From Rapana venosa (Eukaryota > Mollusca > Gastropoda > Neogastropoda > Muricidae): a stretch of DNA of 64,000 bases. This document shows, in pieces, positions 43,743 to 55,260 of the stretch (positions are counted from its first letter, which is position 1; every line of letters starts with the position of its first letter). The position numbers and the translations under genes were made by a program. The notes under the pieces were generated by a model that was not told the DNA's origin, did no database searches, and saw only the letters and a list, made by a program, of their open reading frames with translations. Where the stretch lies: NCBI GenBank assembly GCA_028751875.1, contig CM054141.1, positions 74,305,646-74,369,645 on the forward strand, given 5' to 3'.

Positions 43743-44395
43743 CTGGTGACATCACAACATCAGTGACATCATTAACATCACACTCTTCTGATATCTCCTG
43801 CCATCACTGGGCTCCTGGTGACATCACAACATCAGTGACATCATTAACATCACACTCTTCTGATATCTCCTGCCATCACTGGGCTCCTGGTGACATCACA
43901 ACATCAGTGACATCATTAACATCACACTCTTCTGATATCTCCTGCCATCACTGGGCTCCTGGTGACATCACAACATCAGTGACATCATACTCTTCCGATA
44001 TCTCCTGCCATCACTGGGCTCCTGGTGACATCACAACATCAGTGACATCACACTCTTCTGATATCTCCTGCCACCACTGGGCTCCTGGTGACATCACAAC
44101 ATCAGTGACATCATACTCTTCTGATATCTCCTGCCACCACTGGGCTCCTGGTGACATCACAACATCAGTGACATCATACTCTTCCGATATCTCCTGCCAT
44201 CACTGGGCTCCTGGTGACATCACAACATCAGTGACATCATACTCTTCCGATATCTCCTGCCATCACTGGGCTCCTGGTGACATCACAACATCAGTGACAT
44301 CATTAACATCACACTCTTCTGATATCTCCTGCCATCACTGGGCTCCTGGTGACATCACAACATCATACTCTTCTGATATCTCCCCTGCCCTTCCC
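43743..44395. repeat. 63/72-bp array of exon A's 3' splice site
   Basis: Nine further units after the one that includes exon A's own boundary. On the minus strand each contains GATGTCACCAG followed by GAGCCCAGTGATGGCAGGAG, the acceptor and the first 20 exon bases, then a spacer with GATATCAGAAGAGT. Units are 72 bp or 63 bp depending on a 9-bp segment, all multiples of three. Confidence 0.96.
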
Positions 44396-44549
44396 CTCCT
44401 TGCCATCACTAGGCTCCTGTTGGCATGATCATTGACATCAACATTTTTTCTGATCCCCCCAACAACAAGCAAGTCAGTGTCTGTTTAGTTGGGGCTCCCC
44501 TTTCCCTTCTCACGGCATGACTGCAGCACCAGCCACTGCCTTCCTGCTC

Positions 44550-45545
44550 CTGTAATATAACGTGTGTTATCATCACAACCCGTCTTTCTTTCCTGTAATA
44601 TAACGTGTGTTATCATCACAACCTGTCTTTCTTTCCTGTAATATAACGTGTGTTATCATCACAACCTGTCTTTCTTTCCTGTAATATAACGTGTGTTATC
44701 ATCACAACCCGTCTTTCTTTCCTGTAATATAACGTGTGTTATCATCACAACCCGTCTTTCTTTCCTGTAATATAACGTGTGTTATCATCACAACCTGTCT
44801 TTCTTTCCTGTAATATAACGTGTGTTATCATCACAACCCGTCTTTCTTTCCTGTAATATAACGTGTGTTATCATCACAACCTGTCTTTCTTTCCTGTAAT
44901 ATAACGTGTGTTATCATCACAACCCGTCTTTCTTTCCTGTAATATAACGTGTGTTATCATCACAACCTGTCTTTCTTTCCTGTAATATAACGTGTTATCA
45001 TCACAACCTGTCTTTCTTTCCTGTAATATAACGTGTGTTATCATCACAACCTGTCTTTCTTTCCTGTAATATAACGTGTTATCATCACAACCTGTCTTTC
45101 CTGTAATATAACGTGTGTTATCATCACAACCTGTCTTTCTTTCCTGTAATATAACGTGTGTTATCATCACAACCTGTCTTTCCTGTAGTAATAATAACGT
45201 GTGTTATCATCACAACCTGTCTTTCCTGTAGTAATAATAACGTGTGTTATCATCACAACCCGTCTTTCTTTCCTGTAATATAACGTGTGTTATCATCACA
45301 ACCCGTCTTTCTTTCCTGTAATATAACGTGTGTTATCATCACAACCTGTCTTTCTTTCCTGTAATAATAACATGTGTTATCATCACAACCTGTCTTTCTT
45401 TCCTGTAATATAACGTGTGTTATCATCACAACCCGTCTTTCTTGTAAAAATAACGTTTGTTATCATCACAACCCGTCTTTCCTGTAATAATAACGTGTGT
45501 TATCATCACAACCTGTCTTTCTTTCCTGTAATATAACGTGTGTTA
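44550..45545. repeat. 43-bp satellite, block 1
   Basis: About 23 units with CCTGTCTTTCTTTCCTGTAA and TATAACGTGTGTTATCATC. More blocks lie at 45946-46186, 50942-51879 and 52975-53400. The array was one body of about 2.6 kb before later insertions. Confidence 0.96.
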
Positions 45546-45945
45546 TATCATCAGTCCTTCAGCGCCTGGGGTTTATCACAGTTCTTGATTAAATCACTGA
45601 CGCTGGGGGCAACAGCAAGGTGAGAGGCTGTATGACCAGTGACTTTCCCACTCATGGAATTCCACTTTACAGCTTAGTCTTTAGTGATCGACTATGACTC
45701 TCTGACTAGGAGGCTTGACTCGCACAGTCCTTATGTGCTGCAGCCCTGGGGGCTGGTTGGCCTTTGGAGAACATCTCCAACGCTGACTGTCCTTATGCCC
45801 ACTTGGCCGAGAGAGTGGGGATGTACTGTGGGCGAGGCATCTCCACTATAATCAAATTTCTGCCCAATTTTCGAAGCAGCAGCTGCCTCCTCTGCTGTTT
45901 TGGAGGTCATCGTCGAACACGACAGACAAACATACATATCATCAC
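45546..45945 (-). mobile_element. unclassified dispersed repeat (unsplit copy)
   Basis: Reverse copy of the repeat that is split at 6635-6896 and 10824-10935. It is intact here and so shows the empty site of the L2 insertion. It interrupts the 43-bp satellite. Confidence 0.8.
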
Positions 45946-46186
45946 AACTGTCTTTCCTGTAATATAACATGTGTTATCATAACAACCTGTCTTTCCTGAA
46001 ATAACAACGTGTTATATCATCACAACCTGTCTTTCCTGTAGTAATAATAACGTGTGTTATATCATCACAACCTGTCTTTCCTGTAGTAATAATAACGTGT
46101 GTTATATCATCACAACCTGTCTTTCCCGTAGTAATAATAACGTGTGTTATATCATCACAACCTGTCTTTCCTGTAATATAATACAG
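45946..46186. repeat. 43-bp satellite, block 2
   Basis: Five to six units, several with the variant GTAGTAATAATAACGTG. Confidence 0.95.
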
Positions 46187-46439
46187 TGTTGGTTCTAGGA
46201 TTTCAAAATAAGGGGCCCAAGGGCCCCCTAAATTGAAAAAAAGGGGGCATTGCCCCCCCCCCCCCCCCCCCCCCCCCATAAAAAAGGGGACAAGTAGTAA
46301 TTGCTTACAGTACCCTCAGTACTCTTAGGTTCTGCTTTTTTTCCCACAAAGAGAAACAAAACAAACAAGCAGACACAGGCTGAAAGGATTAAATATTCAC
46401 TTTAAGTGTTGCAGTTAATATGCAGTAAACACTTGTGAC

Positions 46440-46443
46440 ACAG

Positions 46444-46522
<79 letters not shown>

Positions 46523-46526
46523 AGAG
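46440..46526. repeat. GA microsatellite
   Basis: Nearly uninterrupted (GA)n, followed directly by the GACAAT tail repeat of the LINE to its right. Confidence 0.93.
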
Positions 46527-49066
46527 ACAATGACAATGACAAATTTTAATGAATTTAGGCCTCTGCCCATTTTCATGGGGTACATAAATCTCTTTAACCC
46601 TCTTGTTGTTGGATTCTACAGAGCTAAACTGCCTGTAGATTTTGAATTCTTTGAAGGTTTTCTACCTCCATCTGACTTACTTTACTCCTAAGACAATTGT
46701 GTGTGTGCATGACAAGTTATCAAGCTGAAATTTTGTCACAAGCTAGGTATGTCTTTGTACTTGCATTTAGGCGCAAGTTTATGTGTCTGGTCACCAGATG
46801 TCTTGTCATTATCACCTTATTTGTCACCAATCACAGGTAAAAGTATGGTATATATGATAAAACAGCAAATCCTGCATGGATTTGACAATAGTTCAAGCAT
46901 ATTAGTGTCGAATAAGGAAGTGATACCCAGCTGATGTGTTTACCAATAGTTATGTGCAATAATACTTCAAGGATGTGTCACACAATGTCCCCATAGCACC
47001 TGTTGTTTTATGGTATGTCTGAGGAGACAGAAGTTTTGTTTAACTATTTTTTTTCTTTTGAAAACAAGTCATATTCAATCGACATGTGACCTTTATACTG
47101 CAGTTCATATCTGCGTGTGCTACCACATGTTTGTTAAGTGTACAGAAGTGTATTATTGTACATGACTGTCACCAGTGTCACAGCACAGGTGTGACAAATT
47201 TGAAACAACACAGAACTTCTGTAACTCTACAAAATTTTAATGTTGGTAGTCTCTAAAGGTGGTGGCACAGGGTCACATCACATCACAAAAAGCAAAAATT
47301 ATGGATTGTGTGTGTGTGTGTGTGTGTGGGGGGGGGGGGGGGGTGTACCCATTGCTCTCACCTGTCGAACCTTGGCAGACCGGAGACCTATTTTATTTTC
47401 CTTCTTGCTATTTTCATTATCAGCATATCTGTTCGTTTCTGCCATTGCAGTTTCAAAGCAAAAGTGTGGTAATAATGAGAAAACAGTCAAAGGGCATCGT
47501 TTTCAGGCGTCTTTGCCACGGACCGGCCGGGAGGTCATAATGTCTCCACAGTCAGTGTGTGTAGCACAGGTCAGGAATGTGCGGTATTTTCAGGCTCCCT
47601 CTTCTCCCTAACTGCAGCATTTTCTTCCTCCTCTTCCTCGTAAGCGTTTAATATCGGACTCACTTAACAATTCTCGTTCAAATGTTTCTACTTCCAAGAC
47701 AATAACATTCAATTTATCATCTCGCTAATCAGATGAACCGTCTGCTACGAAAGAAAACGCCATTTTTTTTGCCACGCTGCACCATTGAAAAGTGTTCCGG
47801 TCGCTGGCTGTTATTTCTTCCTTCCCTCCCCACTACACGCATGTTAGTGGTCTAAATTTATCACTGGCACCCTCTGACACCCTCCCTGCATCGCCCCACC
47901 AATTTTCAGACACACAGTGTGAAAACCACGAGGTCTGTGTGTGATGGAAAAGTACTGCCCACGTGGGCAACACCAACTGTCGGCTGCGGTCGTATTGGAA
48001 TCTAGCGGCAGCCTCCGTTACTGTCGGCTGCTGCCGGATCGGGGACAAGAGGGTTAAACACAAGGCTGCATATATCAGGAAAAAAGTGAAAAAAGTGAAA
48101 AGAACATACAAGCATAAATGATTAACATCAAGAGTTACAAAATTCTAGGTGGACAGGAGACTCAGTTTACTGTCTCTTAGTTTGAAAGCTTTAAACAAAA
48201 ACCATGCTAGTTGTCTAATCATTGAAACGTTCTGGGTGGCCATAAGGCTCAAATATTTTGCTTTCTGATAGTGAGTAGGAATCTCTTTCAGGATATTAGG
48301 TCTTAACGCAGCATACATATCACACTGAAAACACAAATGTAGTTCATTTTCTTCTGATCCTGGACAAAATGGACAGTCATTATTTGTAACATCTGCACAC
48401 ATGTAACGATTTTTGTGAACTCTAAGGTCACTGATTCCAAAGCGTACTTGGATAAAGATGTCTCTGAAACATTTTTGTTGCACACCATCTAAATAGGTTT
48501 CTAGGGTGTGGGAAGATTTGAAGCATGCATACAAATTCAGCCTGTTACTGGTACTGATACTTGTCAACCATTCTTGCTTATACATATCCAGGAGTCTTTG
48601 TTTAAACGATAACAAGAAATGCTTTTCGTTGTCAACTCCTTGATCCAACCAAACATACCCAAATCCCGAGCTTTGTAACATGCCCTTCAGTTTAGAAACC
48701 CAATTAATTTTACCTGCCTTATCTAGTGCTACCATCATATGGTAAGCATGCTTTGACAAACGCCTATCATCCATCTTAAGCAACCGAAACCAATACTTCA
48801 CTGCACGCATGCGACAGTTGATCTGCAGGGGATACCTCCCAAGGTCTCCATACATCATTTTATTTGGAGTGCGGCTGGAAACATTTAAACATCTTTCGCA
48901 AGCAAATAAATGTACTGTTTCGACTGCATAATTATCACACAAAATACCCCATACTTCAGAAGAATACAAAAGTATGGGTTGGATTTTGGTGTGGAATATT
49001 TTGAAGAATGTTTGACTTGACATGCTATTACACTGGTTATATACCCTGATAACATCAAATAGTGCT
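46527..49066 (-). mobile_element. LINE with C-terminal zinc-knuckle-like motif, 5'-truncated
   Basis: The minus-strand frame from about 49066 to 48145 reads the C-terminal half of an ORF2. It has HTKIQPILLYSSEVWGIL, FACERCLNVSSRTPNK, and near the end CPFCPGSEENELHLCFQC, a CxxC...HxxxC motif. It stops cleanly at 48145, followed by an untranslated end that is split by the TTAA element at 46598-48053 and closes with a (TTGTCA)n tail at 46527-46545. The upper end meets a GA tract. A related fragment is at 49705-50160. Clade not determined. Confidence 0.8.
46598..48053. mobile_element. TTAA-type (piggyBac-like) element, intact ends
   Basis: 1456 bp, flanked by TTAA at 46594-46597 and 48054-48057, with inverted ends CCCTCTTGTTGTTGG and CCCTCTTGTCCCCGA. 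It is the reverse-oriented relative of element A at 23059-25517 and lacks the LINE insertion. It contains a (TG)n-(G)n tract near 47310-47343. No transposase frame was recognised. Confidence 0.88.
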
Positions 49067-49124
<58 letters not shown>

Positions 49125-49179
49125 GATGAGAGAGAGTGAGAAGAGAGAGAGAGGAGAGAGGAGAGAGTGAGAGAGAGAG

Positions 49180-49215
<36 letters not shown>

Positions 49216-49704
49216 AGCAAAGTCAATATAATATTTCCACATTCAGAGAGAGAGAGAGAGAGAGAGAAGGCGGGGGGGGGGGGGGGGGGGGGGGGGGGGC
49301 AAATTTGTATTTCCACATTCAGAGGGATAGATCAGGTCAAGATAAGTTAAAGCGAATGTCAAAGTATTGTTCTCTCCTCCCCCCACCAATCGCACATTGA
49401 GAGAGAGAGAATTGAATGGAATGAATTTTATTTAAAGAGAGAGAGAGCAAGCGAGAGAGAGAGAGCAAGAGAGAGAGAGCGAGAGAGAGAGATCAAAGTT
49501 GTATGTCCACTTTCAGAGAGATAGATCTAGATCTACATAGGTTACAGCCAATATCAAAGTCTTGTTTCAGTCCCCACCCCCCCCCCAGCCCAAGATGTAC
49601 AGAGGAGAGAGAGAGAGTGAGAGAGGAGAGAGAGAGAGAGTGAGAGTGAGAGAGAGAGAGAGAGAGAGAGTGAGAGAGAGAGTGAGAGAGAGAATGCGAA
49701 TGCG
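49066..49704. repeat. GA microsatellite cluster with 28-G run
   Basis: Several (GA)n blocks at 49066-49260, 49400-49495 and 49600-49692, and an uninterrupted run of 28 G at 49272-49299. Short unique pieces between the blocks repeat each other (TTTCAGAGAGATAGATC, TCAAAGTNTTGTTC), so the cluster seems to have been duplicated. Confidence 0.9.
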
Positions 49705-50160
49705 AAAGTTTTTTTCATTATAGGCCTTGGCCCCTCATGAAGGGGGTGTGTGTATATAATCAATATTCCAAAACATGTTGCATAAGAAACATTTATGAAC
49801 AGAAGAATAATACCTCAAGTACAGATAGTATTTCTAATTTTAAAAGCTTTATACAAATAAATTGCTAGTCGCTTATTAATGCGTTCGTTAGAAGATGACA
49901 TAAGTATACAAAGTCTAAACATGGAAGGACAGCTCACATATTTTTGCGGTATCAACTGAGTTCTAAGATCATTTAACATAGGACAACATAATACAAAATG
50001 AACTTCGTTATCGACAGACCCCTTACATAATGGACAAAGAAGATCTGAAACACAGTGTTGTCTATAGTGAAGATTGTGCACAAACAATTCAGACACTCCA
50101 AATATAATATGTTTAAGATGTCTATCCATGTTCATTGACAAATATACAGGAATTTTACCT
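49705..50160 (-). mobile_element. LINE C-terminal fragment
   Basis: Encodes VSELFVHNLHYRQHC, CPLCKGSVDNEVHFVLCCP and RLAIYLYKAFKIR. These are the same CxxC...HxxxC block and final YKAFKIR-type end as the LINE at 46527-49066, but from a different subfamily. Confidence 0.75.
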
Positions 50161-50170
50161 AATAAACTAA

Positions 50171-50173
50171 ACT

Positions 50174-50234
<61 letters not shown>
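50171..50234. repeat. GA microsatellite
   Basis: About 60 bases of (GA)n. Confidence 0.93.
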
Positions 50235-50235
<1 letters not shown>

Positions 50236-50940
50236 GCCTTACTGATGGCAGTCTTTCTGAAGTTTTATCTTGTACAGCCTCTTGTGATCCGCTGTGTTCT
50301 TGTGTGATGCTTTAAGTGCTGTTCTGTAATTAGTGCAATCTCCTTTAGTGAATGCATTGTTCTTTCCATGTTTGATACACAGCCGATAGACAGCCATGTT
50401 CGATAGACAGCCATGTTCGATGTTCTCAAGCCAAGGCTACTTGTCTCGCCAGATCTCCAGCTCTGAACCTGCTGGGCCGTGGCGTCTGCTATCTCCTCAA
50501 CGATCTCTCTCCCAGATCACTTGTTTCCAGAGTACAAGGCCTCTTGGAAGATGTCGTAATCGAAGAGGACAACAGAGCAGGATGAGCCTGCTTTGTTATG
50601 AAGAGGGCTTGTTGCGGCCCTGGGGGTAGCTTACCAACCTAATGAACCAGGCATGAACTGACGAGGACGAATTACAGTTTCTGTGATTGGTCAAAAGTGA
50701 GGCGCTTAGCTTACCAGAAGCATCATTGGAGAACTTGGGGGAGGGGGAGAGTGGGTGGGGGGGAGTAGTGCTTCATTTTAGAGATTATATACACGGCAGT
50801 TGCCATGGCGCACTGTTTGTTCAAAAACGCACCGTCCAGGATTTTTTTGTGTCCGTTAGGGTGCACTGCCCACATAGTTTTGTGGCAAGTTTGAAAAAAA
50901 TGCGGGAATCCCGCAAGGGCACACTCTAGAATCAACACTG
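50235..50940. other. no gene seen; right part of the CAGTG unit
   Basis: Unique-looking sequence. A short direct repeat (CAGCCATGTTCGATAGA) occurs near 50390-50410. Nothing coding was recognised. Confidence 0.5.
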
Positions 50941-50941
50941 T

Positions 50942-51879
50942 AATATATGTTATCATTACAACTTGTCTTTCCTGTAACATGTGTTATCATTACAACTTGT
51001 CTTTCCTGTAACATGTGTTATCATTACAGCCTGTCTTTCCTGTAACATGTGTTATCATTACAACTTGTATTTCCTGTAATATGTGTATCATTACAACTTG
51101 TCTTTCCTGTAATATGTGTTATCATTACAACTTGTCTTTCCTGTAACATGTGTTATCATTACAACTTGTCTTTCCTGTAACATGTGTTATCATTACAGCC
51201 TGTCTTTCCTGTAATATGTGTTATCATTACAACTTGTCTTTCCTGTAACATGTGTTATCATTACAACTTGTCTTTCCTGTAATATGTGTTATCATTACAA
51301 CTTGTCTTTCCTGTAATATGTGTTATCATTACACTGTCTTTCCTGTAATATGTGTTATCATTACAACTTGTCTTTCCTGTAACATGTGTTATCATTACAA
51401 CTTGTCTTTCCTGTAACATGTGTTATATCATCACAGCCTGTCTTTCCTGTAATATAACATGTGTTATATCATCACAGCCTGTCTTTCCTGTAATATAATG
51501 TGTTATATCATCACACTTGTCTTTCCTGTAAATCATGTGTTATCATCACACAGCCTGTCTTTCCTGTAACATACTGTGTTATTCATCACACCTGTCTTTC
51601 CTGTAATAACATGTTATATCATCACAGCCTGTCTTTCCTGTAAAACATGTGTTATTCATCACAGCCTGTCTTTCCTGTAATATAACATGTGTTATATCAT
51701 CACAGCCTGTCTTTCCTGTAATATAACATGTGTTATATCATCACAACCTGTCTTTCCTGTAATATAACATGTGTTTTATCATCACAGCCTGTCTTTCCTG
51801 TAACATGTGTTATATCATCACAACCTGTCTTTCCTGTAATATGTGTTATATCATCACAGCCTGTCTTTCCTGTAATATC
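50942..51879. repeat. 43-bp satellite, block 3 (shorter units)
   Basis: Units here are mostly 36-38 bp (CTGTCTTTCCTGTAACATG and TGTTATCATTACAACTTG) and shift to longer ATATAAC forms to the right. Confidence 0.95.
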
Positions 51880-52974
51880 ATCATCATCATCAGTCCCGTG
51901 ACCTTGGCAGTCGTGGAGGAGACACGAAAGACGATGCCGTGGTAAGCCTCCTCCATCCATCTCGGTCCTCGGCTCTGCGCAGTAGTGCCGAGTCATTCAT
52001 CCTGGTCCATTCTCTGATGTTGTCCATCCATGACTTGTTCTGTCTTCCCCTCTTTCTGCCACCTTCGAGTGTTCCCTGCAGTACTGTTTTTGGCAGAGTG
52101 TTGTGGCGGGTGATGTGGCCGAACCATGTCAGCTTTTTCTTCTTGACAATGGTGAGAAGGGTTTCCCGTGGACCTGCCAGCCATGTTATTTGGTTCTTGA
52201 CAAATTCATTGGTCTTTCGTTCTCTCCAGGATATGCCCAGTAGTTTTCTATGGCATTTTGTTTCAAATGACTGGATTCGCTTTGCTGTTTCAGCAGTCAA
52301 TGTCCAGGTTTCACTTCCGTACAGCAGGATAGTCTGAATTAGGGCTTTGTAGAGCTTTAGTTTGATTGGGAAACTGATCTCTTTACTTTTCCATATGGTG
52401 GTGAGTTTTGTCATGGAAGATGTTGCCATGGCTAGTCTGACTTTGATTTCTGTCGTCGATCGCCCGTCCTTTGTGAGTGTAGCGCCAAGGTATTTAAAAG
52501 CGTCTACCTCCTCCAGTTGCTGGCCGTTCATGTAAATTTTAGCAGTGGCGTTGCTCGTGCTGTTCACAAGTACTTTACTTTTCTCCGAGCTCACCTCCAT
52601 CCATATGCTCCAGCTCTGTTCTCAAGTCTGGTCGTAAGATCTTGCAGCTTTGTGTTACTTCCGCCCATGAGGTCAATGTCATCGGCAAACCGCAAGTTGT
52701 TGAGGGGTCTGCCGCCAATGGAGATGGTAGAGTGGAAGTCATGGAGGGTCTCTCTCATAATGTTTTCCAAGAACAGATTAAACAGGACTGGAGATAACAG
52801 GCATCCTTGTCGGACCCCAACTGTGGTTTTGAAGTAGTCTCCGACCTGATTGTTCAAAGGACTGCACTGCTTGCGGTGTTGTATAGTGCTTGAATGGTTT
52901 GCACTAGTCCTTCTTCAATGCCAAACATTCTGAGGACCTGCCACAGGCCTTCGTGCCATACTCTGTCGAAAGCC
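51880..52974 (-). mobile_element. RTE-like LINE, third subfamily, 5'-truncated
   Basis: The minus strand encodes, in two frames, VGVRQGCLLSPVLFNLFLEN, NLRFADDIDLMGG (catalytic FADD), VDAFKYLGATLTKDG, LLYGSETWTLTAETAKR, HRKLLGISWRERKTNEFV and GGRKRGRQNKSWMDNIREW. A (GAT)n tail ends it at 51880-51893. It starts mid-domain and lies inside the 43-bp satellite. Confidence 0.88.
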
Positions 52975-53400
52975 TGTCTTTCCTGTAATATAACATGTGT
53001 TATATCATCGCAACCTGTCTTTCCTGTAATATAACATGTGTTATATCATCACAACCTGTCTTTCCTGTAATATAACATGTGTTATATCATCACAGCCTGT
53101 CTTTCCTGTAATATAACATGTGTTATATCATCACAGCCTGTCTTTCCTGTAATATAACATGTGTTATATCATCACAGCCTGTCTTTCCTGTAATATAACA
53201 TGTGTTATATCATCACAGCCTGCCTTTCCTGTAATATAACATGTGTTATATCATCACAGCCTGCCTTTCCTGTAATATAACATGTGTTATATCATCACAG
53301 CCTGTCTCCCCTATAACATGTAATATATCATCACAACCTGTCTTTCCTGTAATATAACATGTGTTATATCGTCACAGCCTGTCTTTCCTGTAGTATAACA
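52975..53400. repeat. 43-bp satellite, block 4
   Basis: Ten units, the most uniform block, with ATATAACATGTGTTATATC. Confidence 0.95.
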
Positions 53401-54360
53401 TTTCTTTCCACAATGTTTGTTTCAAACTTGTTTCCTGTTACTTCAATCGGGTTTTCTTTGCTGATTACAAAGATGCCAAAATCTTCCACACTGGAGAAGC
53501 TGTTGCGCCCCGGACATTGCACACCAGCCTGTTTCACTGCCTCATAAACACGCTGTCCAGGCCAGCTTCTCATGCTGGGTGTCAGCAGTGCCTGCGTTCT
53601 CCCGGAGCCTTTCACATCAAAACAAGGGGGCACAATTTCAAGTTGATGAGGTGGCTACCTTTCTACAGTTGAAAAACAAGATGGTCATTAACATCCACAC
53701 CATACCTTTTCCCTTCTATAGCTAAATGGTCATAACCCATCCCTGCTCTTTTTTCTTGACCTCTGGCAGTCTTCAGATGAAGTAAGACCTTTTCTGATTT
53801 CTCTCATACGCAGAGAGAAATCTTCACTGACAAAAAGTTTCATTCCTTTCAGTTTTGGTTTGCTTGCAAAATCCTCTTATCTTTGACAAATGTACAGCAT
53901 GCAAGTATGGGTGAGTCTGGATTCTTATGTACCTAAGCAAACTGTCCATCATTTGAAAATGCAGTTTATCAACAAGCAGGTCATGGACAGAGTTTTCGCA
54001 GTCTTGCCCACTTTCTTGAGCTCTATGGGAATTGCCATGTATTATTACAAGGTTATGCCGAATGGAATGACCTTTTACACTATCTGCTTTCTTTTCCAGA
54101 GACTCTACTTGGGCATTTCAGGACTCATTTTCTGACTTTAATACGTTATTTTCTTGTCTTAATTCTGAGACATTCTTTTTCAAATCTTTCATCTGTCCTT
54201 GGAGATTGGCACAGGTATCCTTCAGGTCTTTGCTATCAGCACTCATGCTGTTGCACTTACTGCTGAGATTGTTCAGTTTGGTCAAGACATGTAAAAGGCA
54301 AAGGTCATTGGACGACGTTGGCAAAGTTCTTGGTGAAGATCGTGTGCTGTCGATGCCCTC
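53401..54360 (-). mobile_element. LINE ORF1-like remnant (coiled coil plus C-terminal domain)
   Basis: On the minus strand, from about 54324, a heptad-rich segment (LTKLNNLSSKCNSMSADSK through NNVLKSENES) looks like a coiled coil. Farther on come KLFVSEDFSLRMREIRKGL and YDHLAIEGKRYGVDVNDHL, which fit the C-terminal nucleic-acid-binding part of L1-like ORF1 proteins. Several frameshifts. The last part (VYEAVKQAGVQCPGRNSFSS) was not recognised. Confidence 0.55.
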
Positions 54361-54504
54361 CTTCCATGAGGCACCACCAGCACCAGCTTGACAAGTCTAC
54401 AGAAATGCTGCCCCATTCTTCGTGCCGGGTCCTGGGTTCAACTCCATGTCTCTACACCGGTGGAGCAAATTTCCCATTTAGAGCAGGGGGAGGAGCACAC
54501 CTAC

Positions 54505-55260
54505 GATGACACTGTGTGCCCAAGTTTTCAATGTCAACAGTGTGTGCCCAAGTTTTCAATGTCAACAGTGTGTGCCCAAGTTTTCAATGTCAACACTGTG
54601 TGCCCAAGTTTTCAATGTCAACAGTGTGTGCCCAAGTTTTCAATGTCAACAGTGTGTGCCCAAGTTTTCAATGTCAACACTGTGTGCCCAAGTTTTCAAT
54701 GTCAACAGTGTGTGCCCAAGTTTTCAATGTCAACAGTGTGTGCCCAAGTTTTCAATGTCAACAGTGTGTGCCCAAGTTTTCAATGTCAACAGTGTGTGAA
54801 CACATTTTCATTGTCAACACTGTGTGCCCAAGTTTTCAATGTCAACAGTGTGCACATGTTTTCAATGTCAACACTGTGTGCACAAGTTTTCAATGTCAAC
54901 ACTGTGTGCACGAGTTTTCAATGTCAACACTGTGTGCACACGTTTTCAATGTCAACAGAGTGCACACGTTTTCAATGTCAACACTGTGTGCACACGTTTT
55001 AAATGTCAACAAGTGGTATCTACATGACACTGGTTGGCACATAGTTTTAATGTAACTACTGTGTTCAACATTTTCAATTTCAACACCTGATTGTGCAGCA
55101 GTCTGTTCTGGTGGGGAAAACTATGTGCACACTTTCTCATGTAAACAGTGTGCACTACAGCCTTTTCTAATGTCCAACCCTCTGTGTCAACTTGTTTTCA
55201 TGCGACACTGTGTGACAAGTTTTGAGTCAATGTCACACTGTGTGCCTCACGTTTGAAATG
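54505..55260. repeat. 28-bp array, open in three frames
   Basis: About 18 good units of TGTGCCCAAGTTTTCAATGT + CAACAGTG, then progressively diverged ones to about 55260. Since 28 is not divisible by three, each frame reads a 28-residue period and all three plus-strand frames are open for 97-204 codons. Confidence 0.95.

Larger units (their letters stand above)
46187..50941. mobile_element. CAGTG-ended DNA-transposon-like unit with nested elements
   Basis: Begins CAGTGTTGGTTCTAGGATTT and ends, inverted, CAGTGTTGATTCTAGAGTGT (16 of 20 identical), with the 43-bp satellite on both outer sides. Terminal CAGTG fits hAT-type transposons, but no exact 8-bp duplication could be established in the repetitive flank and no transposase is seen. 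Inside are a run of 25 C at 46253-46277, GA microsatellites, two LINE pieces and a TTAA element. Confidence 0.55.

Noticed and set aside
43763..44428. 221-codon plus-strand open frame
   Set aside because: Product of the 63/72-bp period; the meaningful sequence is the minus-strand splice junction copied in each unit.
44440..44550. Candidate upstream GALNT exon after an acceptor-like TTACAG
   Set aside because: The reading frames do not resemble the catalytic domain and no matching donor was found.
54388..55055. Cys-rich secreted-type peptide gene
   Set aside because: All three frames give the same repeat because of the 28-bp period; no start context, signal peptide or splice structure.
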